A DNA stretch of 64,000 bases, taken from G963668345 sp965226215. GTDB taxonomy: Bacteria > Acidobacteriota > Terriglobia > Bryobacterales > UBA6623. The notes beneath the pieces are model-generated. The model had not been told where the DNA came from. It saw nothing but the letters and a program-made list of their open reading frames with translations, and did not search any database. Positions 17,974 through 27,247 of this stretch are shown in pieces (the stretch's first letter is position 1; every line of letters starts with the position of its first letter). A program made the position numbers and the translations under genes. Location of the stretch: NCBI GenBank assembly GCA_965226215.1, contig CBDDCH010000002.1, positions 2,418,001 to 2,482,000 on the forward strand. The letters are read 5' to 3'.

Positions 17974-18178
17974 CCCAGCGCAGACCTGTCGAAAGAAGGT
18001 CGTCCTTGGGTTTGACTTTACCCTTCATGCTGCCAATCAACTGTGCGGACTCTCGAGCGATCGGCAGAAGCTTGGCGATCGGCTTGCCACGCTTGGTAAT
18101 GATGATCCCTTCGGGTCCCAGATGATCAAGCACGGCAAGGCACTGTTCTTTGAACTTGGAGGCGTTCAGCTGTCGCAT
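17960..18178 (-). CDS. Phd/VapB-type antitoxin
   Basis: This 72-aa protein begins MRQLNASKFKEQCLAVLDHL and continues with IIITKRGKPIAKLLPI, the Phd/YefM-like DNA-binding fold. The C-terminal third (KPKDDLLSTGLRWDAEP) is the expected toxin-wrapping tail. It precedes and overlaps the VapC gene. Antitoxins of this type repress their own operon; a perfect palindrome at 18217-18231, about 40 bp upstream, is a candidate operator. Confidence 0.85.
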   Translation of the reverse strand: MRQLNASKFKEQCLAVLDHLGPEGIIITKRGKPIAKLLPIARESAQLIGSMKGKVKPKDDLLSTGLRWDAEP

Positions 18179-18216
18179 CAGGCCTCACTGTAGCAAATGG
18201 TCAACTTAGATGTCCA

Positions 18217-18231
18217 GTCAATTTAATTGAC
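18217..18231. promoter_or_regulatory. Perfect 15-bp palindrome, candidate antitoxin operator
   Basis: GTCAATT-T-AATTGAC is a perfect inverted repeat located 39 bp upstream of the antitoxin start (18178), in an AT-rich patch. Position and symmetry suit autoregulation by the Phd-type dimer. This is inference; no second operator copy is obvious. Confidence 0.4.
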
Positions 18232-18631
18232 CGATTGGGTGAGAGTGACTGGTCCCCGCTTTCAGCTAAGCAAGGTATGATGGCGACCTTACTGATGTTC
18301 GCAAAATATAGTGACCGATACCGGTCGGAGAGTGGAAAGGGCGCGACATGTCGCGCCCGTACAAACAAACGCGATCCTTGATCCGTCTTGTGAATGCGCG
18401 CTGGTCCGCCGAAGGCCGAGCCTGTCACTACATTTTGCAAACATCAGTAGTTGGCGCGAGACCGCACACTCGTGTCGGCTCTTGTGCCGTTTATGAACCT
18501 TGCCTCTCTGTCTATGGGGCTCCTAGATTAGGGCTGCAACCCGACCCGGCCGCCGGTGGTGTCCGCGGGGGGTTAGCTTCGTGTGAACGCTCGCCAGGGG
18601 TGTGCTATCGTAAGGGTCGCCTGTCGAGCAC
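18232..18631. other. Leader region upstream of pyrR
   Basis: No gene is evident. GGGCGCGACATGTCGCGCCC at 18339-18358 is a REP-like hairpin. I looked for the PyrR-binding anti-antiterminator consensus in the sense strand and did not find it, so pyrimidine attenuation is not supported by the leader. Confidence 0.45.
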
Positions 18632-19189
18632 ATGCCCGCCACGCGACTCAAATCGCAGTTGATGAGCGCCTCGGAAATTGATCGTACGCTGGTCCGCTTG
18701 GCGCATGAGGTGGTGGAAAAAAACGAAGCCCTGGATCGGCTGGCGATCATCGGGATCCACCGCCGCGGGGCTGTCTTGGGCAAGCGGCTGGCGGATAAAA
18801 TCGAGCAGCTCGAAAGCCGCTCCTTACCGGTCGGAAGCTTGGACATTACGCTCTACCGCGACGACCGCTCCCTAGTCGGCGACAGGCCCGTCGTCAACGG
18901 TACCGACATCCCTTTCGAAATCACTGGAAAGGACGTGATCTTGGTGGACGATGTGCTCTACACGGGCCGGACCACCCGTGCTGCGTTGGACGCGTTATTT
19001 GACCACGGCAGGCCGCGCACAGTGCAATTATGTACGCTTATCGACCGAGGTCATCGCCAACTGCCCGTCGAGGCGCGCTTTGTCGGCAAGGTTGTCCCTA
19101 CCGGCGACAGCGAGTCCATCGAGGTTAACGTGGAGCCGATCGACGGCCGGGAAAGGGTGCTGCTGGTGGAGGGGGAAGACGAGGTTTGA
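18632..19189 (+). CDS. pyrR: PyrR-type uracil phosphoribosyltransferase/pyr regulator
   Basis: This 185-aa PRTase has the PRPP-binding loop DVILVDDVLYTGRTTRAA at residues 101-118, with AIIGIHRRGAVLG (39-50) and DITLYRDD (71-78), all PyrR hallmarks. PyrR binds pyr mRNA in response to UMP in Firmicutes and also has uracil phosphoribosyltransferase activity. It is the first gene of a pyrR-pyrB-pyrC set, and its TGA overlaps the TTG start of pyrB. No clear PyrR RNA target is visible in the leader, so regulation here may differ. An internal ATG at 18662 (MSASEIDRT) is an alternative start. Confidence 0.9.
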   Translation: MPATRLKSQLMSASEIDRTLVRLAHEVVEKNEALDRLAIIGIHRRGAVLGKRLADKIEQLESRSLPVGSLDITLYRDDRSLVGDRPVVNGTDIPFEITGKDVILVDDVLYTGRTTRAALDALFDHGRPRTVQLCTLIDRGHRQLPVEARFVGKVVPTGDSESIEVNVEPIDGRERVLLVEGEDEV

Positions 19190-20181
19190 GCACTCTGACC
19201 AGCAAACCATCGAACGGTTCGGACGGCCAGACGGCATCGCCGGCCTCGGGAGTCGGCGAATGGGAGCTCTCACGGGGACTCTTGGGGACAGAGAATCTTA
19301 GTCGCGAAGAGATCCAATGGCTGCTGGAGAGGGGCCGCTACCACCAGCCGATGCAGTTGCAGGCGGTGAAGAAATCCGATACTCTGCGCGGCAAGACGAT
19401 CGTCAACTTGTTTTTCGAGCCTTCGACGCGTACACGGACAAGCTTTGAAATTGCGGCCAAGCGTCTGGGCGCCGACACGGTTTCGATCTCCGAGCAAGGA
19501 TCCAGCTTGTCGAAGGGCGAGTCGCTCGTTGACACGCTTAATACCCTGGCGGCGATGCGTCCCGATGTCATCGTCATGAGGCACTCGGCGTCGGGAGCGC
19601 CGCACTTTCTCTCGCGGTTTCTCAAAACGCCTATTGTGAATGCCGGCGACGGCCAGCACGAACACCCCACGCAGGCCCTGCTCGACGCCGTCACGATTCT
19701 CGACTATCGGCCCTCACTGGAAGGTCTGCGGGTAGCGATCATCGGCGACATTGCGCATAGCCGGGTGGCTCGCTCGAACGTTCACCTGCTTGCGAAGTTT
19801 GGGGCGAGGTTGGTCCTGTGCGGACCGGCCACCATGCTGCCTCGCTCTCTTGCGTCCCTGGCTCCCGGTATCACGCTGACCAACAGCATCGAAGAAGCGG
19901 TCACGGACGCGGATGTCATCATGATGCTGCGGGTGCAGTTGGAACGCCAGAACGCGCCGACATTCCCCAAAAATGAGTACTTCCAGTTTTATGGACTAGA
20001 GCTTGACCATTTGCGGCTGGCGCGGCCCGATGCGATCGTGATGCATCCTGGGCCGATCAACCGGGGCAGGGAACTTTCGTCGGAGGTGGCCGACTTCCCG
20101 CGCTCGGTGATCCTCCATCAGGTCGAAAACGGCGTGGCGGTGCGAATGGCGGTGCTGGAGCGGGTGTGTGGGGCTTGCTGA
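19186..20181 (+). CDS. pyrB: Aspartate carbamoyltransferase catalytic subunit
   Basis: This 331-aa enzyme condenses carbamoyl phosphate with aspartate, the committed step of UMP synthesis. The carbamoyl-phosphate loop FEPSTRTRTSFE (residues 77-88), the GDGQHEHPTQALLDA segment and the C-terminal MHPGPINRGRE are all intact. The first 30 or so residues before LLGTENLS are a short, Ser/Gly-rich extension not needed for catalysis. Translation appears coupled to pyrR: the TTG at 19186 overlaps the pyrR stop. No pyrI regulatory subunit is adjacent, but a dihydroorotase follows, as in class A-like ATCase-DHOase arrangements. Confidence 0.95.
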   Translation: MSTLTSKPSNGSDGQTASPASGVGEWELSRGLLGTENLSREEIQWLLERGRYHQPMQLQAVKKSDTLRGKTIVNLFFEPSTRTRTSFEIAAKRLGADTVSISEQGSSLSKGESLVDTLNTLAAMRPDVIVMRHSASGAPHFLSRFLKTPIVNAGDGQHEHPTQALLDAVTILDYRPSLEGLRVAIIGDIAHSRVARSNVHLLAKFGARLVLCGPATMLPRSLASLAPGITLTNSIEEAVTDADVIMMLRVQLERQNAPTFPKNEYFQFYGLELDHLRLARPDAIVMHPGPINRGRELSSEVADFPRSVILHQVENGVAVRMAVLERVCGAC

Positions 20182-20260
20182 TGAACGTTTCGGAGGAACG
20201 CTGCCGGCAAACGGCGCCGAGTGCTCGCTTGCTTCGGTCGGTTTCTAGCGCAATAAGTGT

Positions 20261-21604
20261 ATGAGTCGTCTGCTGATCAACAACGGCCGGGTGATCGACC
20301 CGGAATCGGGTCTTGACGCGCAGTGTGATGTGCTCGTCGAGGACGGGCTGATCGCCGCCGTGGAGCCTCGTCTCGAAGTCAGCGAAGCCGAGGTTTTTGA
20401 CGCCTCCGGGTACGTCGTCGCACCGGGGTTTATCGACATTCACGTCCACCTGCGGGAACCGGGCATCGAGCACGCCGAAACGATTGAGAGCGGCGCACGG
20501 GCAGCGGCGGCGGGTGGATTCACCTCCGTCTGCTGTATGCCGAACACGATTCCGGTCAACGACAGCCCGACGGTGACAAGTTTCATCGTGGAACGCGCTC
20601 GCCGCTATGCCGCGGTGAATGTTTTCCCGATCGGTGCTATCACCAAAGGCAGCGAGGGCGAGCAGCTGGCGGAGATCGGCGCCATGAAAGGCGCGGGAGC
20701 GGTCGCGATTTCCGATGACGGCTTACCGGTCATGAACTCTGGCGTGATGCGCCAAGCCATGCGCTACGCTGATTCGTTCGGGATGACGGTCACCGACCAT
20801 TGTGAGGACCTCAACTTGAGTGTCGGGGGGGACATCCACGAGGGCGAGCGGGCGGTCCGACTGGGCCTACGCGGGATCCCAGCCAGCTCGGAAGATGTGA
20901 TGGTTGCGCGGGATGTGATTCTCAGCGAGGCGTTGCAGGCGAAAGTCCACATCGCTCACATTTCCACTCGCAACTCGATCGAGATTGTTCGCCATGCTCG
21001 GCGGCTGGGCATCCCGGTGAGTTGTGAGGTGACCCCGCACCACTTTGCGCTGACGGATGCCGAAATTCCCGACTACGACAGCAATTACAAGATGAAGCCT
21101 CCGCTGCGGGCCGGCCGCGACCGGGACGCCGCGCTGGATGCGCTCGCTGACGGTACGATCGAGGCTATTGCCACCGACCATGCACCGCACACAGGCAACA
21201 TGAAGATGCAGGAGTTCGAGCGCTGCCCGTTTGGCGTGACGGGCTTGGAGACGGCAGTCGGGCTAGCTCTTGAACATCTGGTTCACCCGGGCAGGATCGA
21301 CCTGAAGCGCATGGTCGAGCTGTTCACAACCGGACCGGCGCGGGTCGTGGGACTCGATCGCGGAAGGCTTGCCGTCCGCGCTCCCGGCGACATCACCGTC
21401 CTCAGTCTTGAACGGGAGTGGACGTTTGACGTGAATCAGACGCAGTCGAAAAGTAAGAATTCACCCTTTGATCAGCACAATTTCCGAGGCGGGCCCATCG
21501 CCACCATCGTGGCCGGCGAGTTGGTCTGGGACCACCGTCAAGCGACGACATCGCAAGTCCCGGCCCGAGGGCTGGAGACCGTACCGGCATCTTCCTCGCC
21601 TTGA
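20261..21604 (+). CDS. pyrC: Dihydroorotase
   Basis: This 447-aa amidohydrolase interconverts carbamoyl aspartate and dihydroorotate. Metal-binding residues are visible: His61 and His63 in DIHVHLREPG, His180 in VTDHCED, His233 in HIAHIST and catalytic Asp306 in ATDHAPH. This HxHLREPG form is type I, the class that associates with PyrB; it lies 80 bp downstream of pyrB. The His at each metal position suggests full activity rather than a structural pseudo-DHOase. The C-terminal tail is slightly extended and Ser/Pro-rich. Confidence 0.95.
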   Translation: MSRLLINNGRVIDPESGLDAQCDVLVEDGLIAAVEPRLEVSEAEVFDASGYVVAPGFIDIHVHLREPGIEHAETIESGARAAAAGGFTSVCCMPNTIPVNDSPTVTSFIVERARRYAAVNVFPIGAITKGSEGEQLAEIGAMKGAGAVAISDDGLPVMNSGVMRQAMRYADSFGMTVTDHCEDLNLSVGGDIHEGERAVRLGLRGIPASSEDVMVARDVILSEALQAKVHIAHISTRNSIEIVRHARRLGIPVSCEVTPHHFALTDAEIPDYDSNYKMKPPLRAGRDRDAALDALADGTIEAIATDHAPHTGNMKMQEFERCPFGVTGLETAVGLALEHLVHPGRIDLKRMVELFTTGPARVVGLDRGRLAVRAPGDITVLSLEREWTFDVNQTQSKSKNSPFDQHNFRGGPIATIVAGELVWDHRQATTSQVPARGLETVPASSSP

Positions 21605-21636
21605 ATCTAACCTAACTTAGAGAATCGACAAAACTT

Positions 21637-24369
21637 ATGAATCGCTCGCAAATCCGTAACATCATTCTCGTCGCTCTGGCGCTGGCTCTTCTTGCCAGCT
21701 CCCGGGCCATCGCCAGCTTGACGATCGAATACAGCTGGTGGAGCGCGCTGGGGCAATTCGAAACGTGGCTCCGGATGTTGCTTTACAAGGTGTTGCCGGC
21801 CGCGGCTGTGTCCCTGATCGCCTGGCTGGCACTGCTTTGGGCGCACGGGCGCGGCATTGCCTTCGCCGGGGCACCGGTGGAGCGTTACTCGTGGTACTCG
21901 AAATTGATTCCGGTGGTGCTTTTGGCCATCGCCATCGTTTTCGTTGGGACGTCGGTCAATCATTGGACCGTGATGGCCTATGTCGGCTCGCGTGGAATTG
22001 ACTCTCCGCCCGACGCCTGGACGGATCCGGTCTTCGGCCTGGGGCTGCCGTTCTACCTATTCGAGCTTCCGTTTTATTCGTTGCTGTTGCGAGTGGTCTT
22101 TGTAGTAGCTGTGTTTTCCACTGTCCTCTTCTGGGCGGCAGGCCGCGGCTGGCAACTGTTCGAGCGTCTACGCCAGTTCCGCGCCTCAGGGGGGTCTGTC
22201 GAGGAATTCGACCCCGGTCCGAACCCTTTGCTGTTGCCCGGCGCGAGCCGCGCCGGGTTTGCCCGTGTCTTGGGATCGTTGGCCTTGCTGGCTTCGGCCG
22301 TGTGGTTATTCCTGTCGCGGTACTCCCTGGCCATGAATCAGTACTCCTTCATGACCGGCATTGACTACGTGGATGAAAACTTCACGTTGCCGCTGCGCTG
22401 GGTGGCGATCGCGGGGGTGCTGGTGGCCATCCCTTTAGTGGCTGGCGCTCGCTATAAGATGGTCTTGATTATCATGGCTGCGTCACTGGGGGCGAATGTC
22501 CTGATCCCCGGCGGGGTCCGCTCGCTTTATGTACGCCCCAATGAGCTCGAGCTCGAAAAGCCTTACATCGAGCGGCACATTGAGGCGACCACGCATGCCT
22601 TCGGCCTGCAGGAACGGGCGACAGAGCAGCCGTTTACGGCTTCCCGGGACGAGGTGCTGGACGTCAATGCGCACGCGACTTTGGTGGATAATATTCGCCT
22701 CTGGGATTGGCGGGCTTTCTCCGATACCATCACTCAGATACAAGCGCTGCGTCCCTACTACCGTTTCGCCGACGTCGACATCGATCGCTATATCATCGAC
22801 GGCAAGATCAAACAGGTCTTACTTTCGCCACGGGAGATCGACGTCGACCAGTTGCCCGTTGAGGCCCGCGCCAGTTGGATCAATCCACACTTCGTCTACA
22901 CGCACGGCTACGGCGTGGTGATGTCGGAGGTGAACCGTACGACCGACGACGGCCTTCCCGTGTTGTTAATCCAAGACGCCCCCCCCGAGGTCAAGATTGC
23001 AGACATCAAACTGGACCGCTCGGAGATCTACTACGGGGAGTTCACCCACGACCCCGTGTTCGTTACGACGGATCAAAAAGAGTTCGATTACCCGTCGGGC
23101 GACCAAAACATCACCTCGAGCTACGCGGGACAGGGAGGGTTTCCGATCCACTCCCTGCCGCTTCGATTGGCGGCGTCCATCACGCAGGCGGACTACAATA
23201 TTTTGCTCACGGGCCAGACCAACGAAAAAAGCCGCATGATGCTCTATCGCAATGTGGGGCAACGGCTGGAGCATCTGGCGGGCTTTCTCCACTGGGAGCC
23301 GGACCCCTATCTGGTCATCACCGATGACGGCCGGCTGGTGTGGATCGTCGACGGCTATACAAGCTCGAGTGCGCACCCCTATTCCACCCAGCTGAATCTT
23401 CCCGCATTCGGTGGGCGGACCAACTATGTCCGGAATGCGGTCAAAGCCACCGTCGACGCCTACGATGGCACGGTCGACATCTACATCTTCCAACCGGGAG
23501 ACCCCATCATTCAGGCCTACCGGAATCTCTTCCCCAAGCTTTTCAAGAGCGAGTCGGAGATGCCCGCCTCGCTGCGGCAGCATGCTCGCTATCCGGCGTT
23601 GATGTTCGAGATCCAGGCCGAGATCTACCGCACCTTCCACATGCGGGACCCGGAGGTCTTCTACAACAAGGAAGACGTCTGGGACGTGGCGAAAAGCTTG
23701 TTCGGCGACACGGGAACGGCGGCGCCGATGAAGCCTACCTATATCGTGGCCACGCTGCCGGGCGAAACCGAACCCGAATTCATCCTCATGCTGCCGTTTG
23801 CCCCGCGTAACAAAGACAACCTAATCGGCTGGATGGCCGCTCGCTGTGATGGGGACAAATTGGGGGAGCTGATCTTTTATCAACTTTCGAAGCAGGAATT
23901 GGTCTTCGGGCCGAACCAGATCGAGGCGCGCATCAACCAGGACCAAGAGATCGCCAAGGACCTAACGCTGTGGAACCAGCAAGGGTCCAGAGTTCTCCGC
24001 GGCGATATCATCGCCTTGCCGGTAGGAAACAGCTTCCTCTACGTGGAGTCGATCTACATCCAGGCCGAGACGGCCCGCATGCCCCAGCTCAAGAAAGTTG
24101 TGCTGGCCATGGGTAATCGTTTGATTTACGAAGACACCTTTGCGCAGGCCCTTGATCGCCTCAGCGGCGGGCAGTTCTTGGCCGGTTTGGCGTCCACGGT
24201 GTCGGATACCGGAGAACCTGAGGGCGACGTGGGAACCGCGGCGGTGGCAACCACGGACTCCGGCGCGGGACGCCTTCGTGCCCTTGCCCAGCGTCTCAGG
24301 CAACTACGGGCGCATGCCCAACAACTGGTGGATCACTTGGGAATCGTAGAACGGGATCTCGAGAAGTAG
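21637..24369 (+). CDS. UPF0182-family large membrane protein
   Basis: This 910-aa protein belongs to UPF0182 (COG1615). About seven transmembrane helices occupy residues 1-290. A large extracytoplasmic domain follows with family features such as DYVDENFTLPLRW, YVRPNELELEKPYIERHI, LPVEARASWINPHFVYTHGYG, LVWIVDGYTSSSAHPYS and LNLPAFGGRTNYVRNAVKATVDAYDG. The end has the expected low-complexity coiled stretch (RLRALAQRLRQLRAHAQQL). Length and order are canonical. Molecular function is unknown; the family occurs widely in actinobacteria, cyanobacteria and acidobacteria. It sits 32 bp after pyrC on the same strand but has no obvious link to pyrimidines. Confidence 0.92.
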   Translation: MNRSQIRNIILVALALALLASSRAIASLTIEYSWWSALGQFETWLRMLLYKVLPAAAVSLIAWLALLWAHGRGIAFAGAPVERYSWYSKLIPVVLLAIAIVFVGTSVNHWTVMAYVGSRGIDSPPDAWTDPVFGLGLPFYLFELPFYSLLLRVVFVVAVFSTVLFWAAGRGWQLFERLRQFRASGGSVEEFDPGPNPLLLPGASRAGFARVLGSLALLASAVWLFLSRYSLAMNQYSFMTGIDYVDENFTLPLRWVAIAGVLVAIPLVAGARYKMVLIIMAASLGANVLIPGGVRSLYVRPNELELEKPYIERHIEATTHAFGLQERATEQPFTASRDEVLDVNAHATLVDNIRLWDWRAFSDTITQIQALRPYYRFADVDIDRYIIDGKIKQVLLSPREIDVDQLPVEARASWINPHFVYTHGYGVVMSEVNRTTDDGLPVLLIQDAPPEVKIADIKLDRSEIYYGEFTHDPVFVTTDQKEFDYPSGDQNITSSYAGQGGFPIHSLPLRLAASITQADYNILLTGQTNEKSRMMLYRNVGQRLEHLAGFLHWEPDPYLVITDDGRLVWIVDGYTSSSAHPYSTQLNLPAFGGRTNYVRNAVKATVDAYDGTVDIYIFQPGDPIIQAYRNLFPKLFKSESEMPASLRQHARYPALMFEIQAEIYRTFHMRDPEVFYNKEDVWDVAKSLFGDTGTAAPMKPTYIVATLPGETEPEFILMLPFAPRNKDNLIGWMAARCDGDKLGELIFYQLSKQELVFGPNQIEARINQDQEIAKDLTLWNQQGSRVLRGDIIALPVGNSFLYVESIYIQAETARMPQLKKVVLAMGNRLIYEDTFAQALDRLSGGQFLAGLASTVSDTGEPEGDVGTAAVATTDSGAGRLRALAQRLRQLRAHAQQLVDHLGIVERDLEK

Positions 24370-24430
24370 AGCGGCTTTTCCTACTGCCTCTCCGAACTGC
24401 CGATCCGGGCCAGTGGCGCCCCTTAGGCCA

Positions 24431-24733
24431 TTACGACCGCGCCTTCTTCAAGTAGGCGTCCCTGGTTTCCCTTGATTCGAAATAGAGCGTCTCGCCGTTG
24501 ACGACTTCCCTGATAGCCAGCTTTTCATCGATATAGGTTCCCGATTCCGGGTCGCGAACCATGTGACCTGTGGCTGTGCCCGAACCTGGCGCTGATTCTC
24601 GATTGCTTGCCTCGGCCGGCGAGTTACTGGAGAGACCTAGGGCTTGGGTCACCGCCCGAATGACGTCCTTGACGAGCCAACGCACGAGGGCCAGTCCAAC
24701 CGTGATGAGAATTAGGATAAGAAGGGTACGCAA
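24431..24733 (-). CDS. Membrane-anchored YHS-like protein lacking the cysteines
   Basis: This 100-aa protein has one N-terminal helix (LLILILITVGLALVRWLV), a Ser/Gly/Ala linker and a C-terminal domain from about residue 57: MVRDPESGTYIDEKLAI, then GETLYFESRETRDAYLKK. The spacing matches YHS/TRASH-type metal-binding domains (DPVCG, then YFCS..C), but every expected Cys is replaced (Ser, Glu, Thr). It should therefore keep the fold without that metal site. I infer an inner-membrane anchor with a cytosolic or periplasmic degenerate YHS domain. Function unknown. It lies downstream of the exported TPR protein gene on the same strand. Confidence 0.65.
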   Translation of the reverse strand: MRTLLILILITVGLALVRWLVKDVIRAVTQALGLSSNSPAEASNRESAPGSGTATGHMVRDPESGTYIDEKLAIREVVNGETLYFESRETRDAYLKKARS

Positions 24734-24744
24734 AATGAGGACCT

Positions 24745-24777
24745 AAAACGGAAGGGCGCCGGCATTGCCGACGCCCC
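24745..24777 (-). terminator. Candidate intrinsic terminator of the TPR protein gene
   Basis: On the minus strand GGGCGTCGGC-AAT-GCCGGCGCCC forms a 10-bp stem with a 3-base loop, followed by TTCCGTTTT. It begins about 10 bp after the TPR gene's stop codon. The T tract is interrupted, so strength is uncertain. Confidence 0.5.
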
Positions 24778-24785
24778 TGGAAAAT

Positions 24786-25964
24786 TTAGACCGGGACGGC
24801 CACCGGAGCTGTGCTGCTACGACGACTTCTTCTTGCGCCTCTTTGTCTTTCCCTGTTTGGATCTTCGTACTGCGTCTCCACCTTGCCGGTCAGTCCTTGA
24901 ATCATCTGCTGGGAAGCTGCTGCGTAAGGGCCGTTAGGGTCCAATTCAAGATATTTCCGGAAGGCCTCGACAGTCCCGGCGACGGTCTCCACCGTGCCGT
25001 CCTCGTTCATCTTTGCGGAGCCGACCAGGGCCGTAGCGAGTTGGTAGTAGGCCGCGGCGTAGTCGGGCTGGACCTCAGTGGCTTTCTTGAAGGCGGACAC
25101 TGCATCTTGAGTCCTACCCGTGTTTATCATGACCGCGCCTAGATTGAAGTAGTAGGTGCTGGCCTTGAGCGGGTCGAGACCCGCAGCCTTTTCCAGTTCC
25201 GCGGCGCCTTCCTCCAACCGGCCGTTCTTGGCTAGGGCTAGCCCGAGGTTATTGTAGTAGCTGGCGTTCTCCGGATCCAGTTCAATGGCCTTGCGGTAGT
25301 GTGCGAAGTGTGACTCGAGAATCCGCTGACGCTCGTCGCCGGCCTTGGTCAGGGCGAGATTTCCTTCCGCCAGGGCTAGATTGGCCCAGACGACGTGCTG
25401 CTCAGGTTCAATCGCGGCTGCCTCATTGTAAGAATTGACCGCCGTCTGATAGTCCTTGGCACGGTAGGCCCGCTTGCCGGCGTTGAAGGCGGCATTGAGC
25501 TTCTTGTTCTTGCTGAGGATCTCCTCTTTTTCCTTGTTGAACTTCTCCCACTCTCTTCTTTCTTCCGGAGTCATTTGATCGAGCTGCGCCTGGTTTGGCC
25601 CGCCCTGGGTCCGCATTTGCTGCTGACCGCGAGCCATCGCAGCGAGGTCAAAGTCGAGCTCCTTTGGCTCCGAGCCGACCCGGGCGTTTTGCACCTTATC
25701 CACGATCCTGCCGTCGATTTCGACGCTAAGGTTGTAGGTGCCCAGCGGCAGTCCCCCGTGGTAGTACTTCCCTTTCTTGTTCGATTTGACCTTGTAATTA
25801 CCACGGACCTCTATGCGCTCGATTCTAACCAGGGCTCCCTTATAAGGGTTGCCGTCTCGGCCCGTAACTTTACCGAAGACCGCACCGGTTTGAGCCGGCG
25901 AAAGACCGCTGAACCATAGGACTCCCGCCGCCAGCGTGGCGGCCATGCGAATGTGAGTTAGCAT
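24786..25964 (-). CDS. Exported TPR-repeat protein with an N-terminal carboxypeptidase-regulatory-like domain
   Basis: The start is best at the ATG at 25964 (392 aa), seven bases after an AAGGAG box; an upstream TTG adds only two residues. A signal peptide (MLTHIRMAATLAAGVLWFSG...SPAQ) leads into a beta-sandwich like CarboxypepD_reg (GAVFGKVTGRDGNPYKGALV, GLPLGTYNLSVEIDGRIV). A charged helical linker (LDQMTPEERREWEKFNKEKE) follows, then about five or six TPR units, for example YYNNLGLALAKNGRLEEGAAELEK split over two helices. The tail is basic (RQRGARRSRRS). Export to the periplasm or surface and a role in protein-protein assembly are inferred from architecture. No partner is obvious. Confidence 0.88.
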   Translation of the reverse strand: MLTHIRMAATLAAGVLWFSGLSPAQTGAVFGKVTGRDGNPYKGALVRIERIEVRGNYKVKSNKKGKYYHGGLPLGTYNLSVEIDGRIVDKVQNARVGSEPKELDFDLAAMARGQQQMRTQGGPNQAQLDQMTPEERREWEKFNKEKEEILSKNKKLNAAFNAGKRAYRAKDYQTAVNSYNEAAAIEPEQHVVWANLALAEGNLALTKAGDERQRILESHFAHYRKAIELDPENASYYNNLGLALAKNGRLEEGAAELEKAAGLDPLKASTYYFNLGAVMINTGRTQDAVSAFKKATEVQPDYAAAYYQLATALVGSAKMNEDGTVETVAGTVEAFRKYLELDPNGPYAAASQQMIQGLTGKVETQYEDPNRERQRGARRSRRSSTAPVAVPV

Positions 25965-26073
25965 TCTCAACTCCTTGTCGTGGAACGGATTCTTCTAGCA
26001 GGATACAACATGTCCTCCCTGGAGGCCAACGCCTCCCGGCACGATCATTGTAGCCTACGTACTCAAGATTCCA

Positions 26074-26784
26074 TCAACCTTCCAATGTCCGAGCCGCGTA
26101 GGGGATCAAGTCCTGCTCCCGCGCCTGCTCGAACGCCCGCCGGCGAAGCACGCAGCTATCGCAAATACCACAAGCCACCTCCTCTGCACGATAGCACGAC
26201 CAACTGAGGTGAAGGGGCGCCCCGAGCGCGACTCCACGGCGCACGATCTCGGCCTTCGAGCAAGCGATCAGCGGCGTCGAAACCTCTATTCTCGTCTCTG
26301 GTCGCGTGCCGCGCTCGATCACCTCGCTGAAGGCTTGGTAGTAAGCGGGTCGACAGTCGGGGTAGCCCGAACTGTCCTGCTCGACCGCGCCAACGAAGAT
26401 CCTCTCTGCTCCCAGAACTTCCGCCCAGGAAACTGCCGCCGACAAGAAGTGGGTGTTGCGAAACGGTACGTAGGTGATTGGGACATCTCCTCGTTGGGCT
26501 GCTACGAGATCGGCGTTCGGGACCTCGAGCGAACGATCCGTCAGCGCCGAGCCTCCGATGGCCGTTATATAGCGCTGTTCAATCCGTAGGCGGTGAGGAG
26601 CCTGGAAGTGGTCGGCGATCTCTTCGAACGCTCGGCGTTCGCGCTCTTCCGTCAACTGCCCGTAGGAGGAGTGAAGAAGGGCCAAACGATGGCTTTGAGC
26701 AGCAATGGCAGCACAGACGCAGCTGTCCATGCCGCCGCTTAGCAGTACGACGGCGATTGGTTCTTGAGGCCTCATTGGCTTCAT
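26074..26784 (-). CDS. queC: 7-cyano-7-deazaguanine synthase
   Basis: This enzyme converts 7-carboxy-7-deazaguanine to preQ0 with ATP and ammonia in queuosine biosynthesis. I start at the ATG at 26784 (236 aa, MKPMRPQEPIAVVLLSGGMD); the open frame extends to 26943 but that part is non-conserved. The P-loop SGGMDS is near residue 17. The zinc-binding Cys cluster is at the C terminus (SCYRAEEVACGICDSC, then VLRRRAF). FRNTHFLSAAVSWAE and GAVEQDSSGYPDCRPAYYQAF are QueC signatures. No queD, queE or queF gene is adjacent. Confidence 0.93.
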   Translation of the reverse strand: MKPMRPQEPIAVVLLSGGMDSCVCAAIAAQSHRLALLHSSYGQLTEERERRAFEEIADHFQAPHRLRIEQRYITAIGGSALTDRSLEVPNADLVAAQRGDVPITYVPFRNTHFLSAAVSWAEVLGAERIFVGAVEQDSSGYPDCRPAYYQAFSEVIERGTRPETRIEVSTPLIACSKAEIVRRGVALGAPLHLSWSCYRAEEVACGICDSCVLRRRAFEQAREQDLIPYAARTLEG

Positions 26785-27188
26785 CCTAGCGCCAATCCGT
26801 CGGTTCCAGGCACCTTCCCAATCCTTAGTTTTCGCACAGATGGCCTGACCCGGACAGTATTCTTGGGGCGCTGGACCGCGGGCTGCCGCCCACGGCTCTG
26901 TCGTTGGTCGATAGGCGGTCGGCGGTTGATGGAGTTCAGTCATATTAGCGGTAGCCGAGCGCGGGCCCCTGATGGACCCGAGCTAGGGATCGGGCACGGG
27001 GCGGAGCAAAGGCCGCGGATCTCAAAAGCGAGATCCGCGCTACAGGGGTCATCGTTAGAAGACATTGATTCCACAAGGGTTCGGCGAGATTGGGTTTGTT
27101 TGGTTGTTCGTGGTTGGAACGGCCCCAGGTGTCGAGATGAGTCTCGACGCGGCACGCTGAGAGCGTGCGCCACTACGGGACTTTGGAG
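26785..27188. repeat. Intergenic stretch with G and F family repeats
   Basis: There is no gene. 27013-27045 carries a hairpin, CGCGGATCTC-AAAAGC-GAGATCCGCG, nearly repeated at 40811-40841. A segment GGTTCGGCGAGATTGGGTTT at 27078 recurs at 29936. 27118-27180 is a family F relative (GGCACGCTGAGAGCGTGCGC). Confidence 0.6.
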
Positions 27189-27247
27189 TGAACCCCCAAA
27201 ATGAGACAGTCGTGATAGCGACACTTTAGCCGGGAAAGGAACTGCGA

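Noticed and set aside
18440..18631. PyrR-dependent attenuator before pyrR
   Set aside because: A CAGAGAGG-like string exists only on the opposite strand (18504-18513); no sense-strand binding loop or terminator/antiterminator pair is visible.
22966..23640. A 224-aa minus-strand ORF inside the UPF0182 gene
   Set aside because: Antisense shadow of a well-conserved gene.
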